Assembly: GCA_019309685.1 (NCBI GenBank)
Contig: JAFDFT010000149.1
Location: 1-6,244 of the forward strand
Direction: 5' to 3'
DNA from: Deltaproteobacteria bacterium
GTDB lineage: Bacteria > Desulfobacterota > Desulfobacteria > Desulfobacterales > JAABPS01
DNA length: 6,244 bases
Shown here: piece after piece, positions 5,420 to 6,244 of the stretch
How positions within the stretch are numbered: position 1 is the first letter of the stretch
How the letters are laid out: the number at the start of each line of letters is the position of its first letter
Position numbers and translations under genes: made by a program
Notes under the pieces: generated by a model
The model's input: only the letters and a program-made list of their open reading frames with translations
Database searches by the model: none
What the model was told of the DNA's origin: nothing

Positions 5420-6244
5420 TTAAGATTCATATTGCGCCCAAGCGCTGGAAAGTCTTTGTGACTGAGCTTTTCCTGAAATATTTAATAAAGCCTTATCCCG
5501 TTCCCATTGGGAACGGGTTTTATCATCCGTTAACCTCCAATGCGGTTCGATTGATTTAATAAAAGAACTGAACAGGCTTGATATTCCGCCAAAAACAATA
5601 TGCACAGTGCTTTGAAGAGGGTTAGAGAGAGAGATAGTTTTGATACCAGGTAGGAAAGCAAGTATCTGTTCTTTTACACTTTGCGGCCAGTTGAACAGGC
5701 AAGCAGTTCGAAACAAATATCCTAAAACAGATGATGTGACATGGAGATCTTCAAGCGTTCGAAATGGTTTAATATAGTTTGTATACCCGTCACCAGGCAA
5801 AATTTGTGATTCAGCAATCTGGATATTGTAAATTTCCAACTCTCCATGACTAATTTCCGGGATAAACGGAAGATCTTGTATTGGTTTTATCAGAAGGCCG
5901 GGCGTATGATTATCAACACGAACAAGACGAAGTTCGTTTTGTCCTTTTGGAGAAATACCGGTAGATGCAGCAATAAGAAGCATATCGGCTTCATTGGCGC
6001 ATGTGACGAACTTTTTACTTCCGTTTAAGAGCCAGACTGGTTCATCTTTTCCACTTGCAGGTACAAGTTCAGTTTGTATGGCTTTTGGATGGTTTCCACC
6101 TTTTTCTGTTACGCACAGAGCTGTGATGGTTCGCTCAGGTAGAGACGGGATAAGACAGTAAAGCGCAGACCAGTAACCAGCGGCAAAGGCATAGGCAAGA
6201 CGGTCGCTGATGAAACTTCCGGAAATGGCCATATCAATTGTGCT
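5420..6244 (-). CDS. Acyl-CoA dehydrogenase-like protein, 5' end outside the window
   Basis: The frame is open to the right edge, giving 274 C-terminal residues (numbered here from the edge); the N-terminal helical domain is missing. CVTEKGGNHP (44-53) sits where acyl-CoA dehydrogenases have the flavin-contacting T-E-x-x-x-G-S-D, and LNGSKKFVTCANEADMLL (73-90) is the classic W/L-NGxKxxIT beta-domain motif. HGELEIYNIQI and LPGDGYTNYIKPFRTLEDLH close the middle domain. The C-terminal part is about 100 residues, shorter than the usual 150; it ends with QWERDKALLNISGKAQSQRL, matching the W.RD..LL.(IV)A..AR..R tail of divergent ACAD-like proteins, and the usual catalytic-Glu segment (IYEGT-like) is not visible. 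FAD binding and acyl-thioester oxidation are the family role; activity here is uncertain. The first ATG in view (6232) is internal. Distal partner: the NAD-type SDR 21 bases downstream. Confidence 0.82.
   Translation of the reverse strand, partial: STIDMAISGSFISDRLAYAFAAGYWSALYCLIPSLPERTITALCVTEKGGNHPKAIQTELVPASGKDEPVWLLNGSKKFVTCANEADMLLIAASTGISPKGQNELRLVRVDNHTPGLLIKPIQDLPFIPEISHGELEIYNIQIAESQILPGDGYTNYIKPFRTLEDLHVTSSVLGYLFRTACLFNWPQSVKEQILAFLPGIKTISLSNPLQSTVHIVFGGISSLFSSFIKSIEPHWRLTDDKTRSQWERDKALLNISGKAQSQRLSSAWAQYES
5497..5517 (+). terminator. 21-nt hairpin with T-run inside the ACAD-like gene
   Basis: CCCGTTCCCA (5497-5506) and TGGGAACGGG (5508-5517) are perfect 10-bp arms around one T, followed on the plus strand by TTTTATC. 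Read on the plus strand it has the shape of an intrinsic terminator, antisense to the ACAD-like gene, although a real loop would open the innermost pairs. On the coding strand it specifies the TRSQWERD segment, a conserved part of the family's tail, so the symmetry may be coincidental. Function is a guess. Confidence 0.35.

Overview
The window reads as chromosomal DNA of a moderately AT-rich Gram-negative bacterium. The gene mix (a benzaldehyde-lyase-like ThDP enzyme, two short-chain dehydrogenases, an acyl-CoA dehydrogenase-like protein, a bacterial glyoxalase I) and the palindromic intergenic repeats remind me of marine sulfate-reducing Desulfobacterota (Desulfobacteraceae-like). That placement rests on recalled family resemblance only; no marker gene is present.

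Layout, left to right. A complete ThDP-dependent lyase/synthase lies on the minus strand (22-1722). A 576-base divergent intergenic region (1723-2298) follows. It holds a palindromic element directly behind the lyase's ribosome binding site, a very AT-rich stretch with a perfect 20-bp palindrome, and a short GC-rich hairpin repeat in the leader of the next gene. Three plus-strand genes come next: glyoxalase I (2299-2718), a FabG-like SDR (2951-3736) and a small four-helix membrane protein of DUF2231 type (3835-4317). A second palindromic element separates the first two. A third, about 227 bp with clear terminal inverted repeats, fills the gap between the membrane protein and a convergent minus-strand pair: an acyl-CoA dehydrogenase-like gene running off the right edge (5420-6244) and, 21 bases downstream of it, a second SDR (4562-5398).

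How the genes may work together (inference). The enzymes all act on carbonyl or acyl compounds: C-C bond making or breaking next to a carbonyl (ThDP enzyme), alcohol/ketone interconversion (two SDRs, one predicted NADP(H)- and one NAD(H)-preferring), acyl-CoA chemistry (ACAD-like) and 2-oxoaldehyde detoxification (glyoxalase I). This would suit catabolism of an acyloin, 2-hydroxyacyl or alicyclic/aromatic acid, but no substrate can be read from the sequence. Only the ACAD-SDR pair looks like a tight operon; the rest are linked by proximity alone.

I found no RNA genes, CRISPR arrays, transposase genes or phage genes. The most unusual signals are non-coding: four structurally different palindromic repeats in the gaps, an AT-rich perfect palindrome in the divergent promoter region, and a 21-nt hairpin with a trailing T-run inside the ACAD-like coding sequence.
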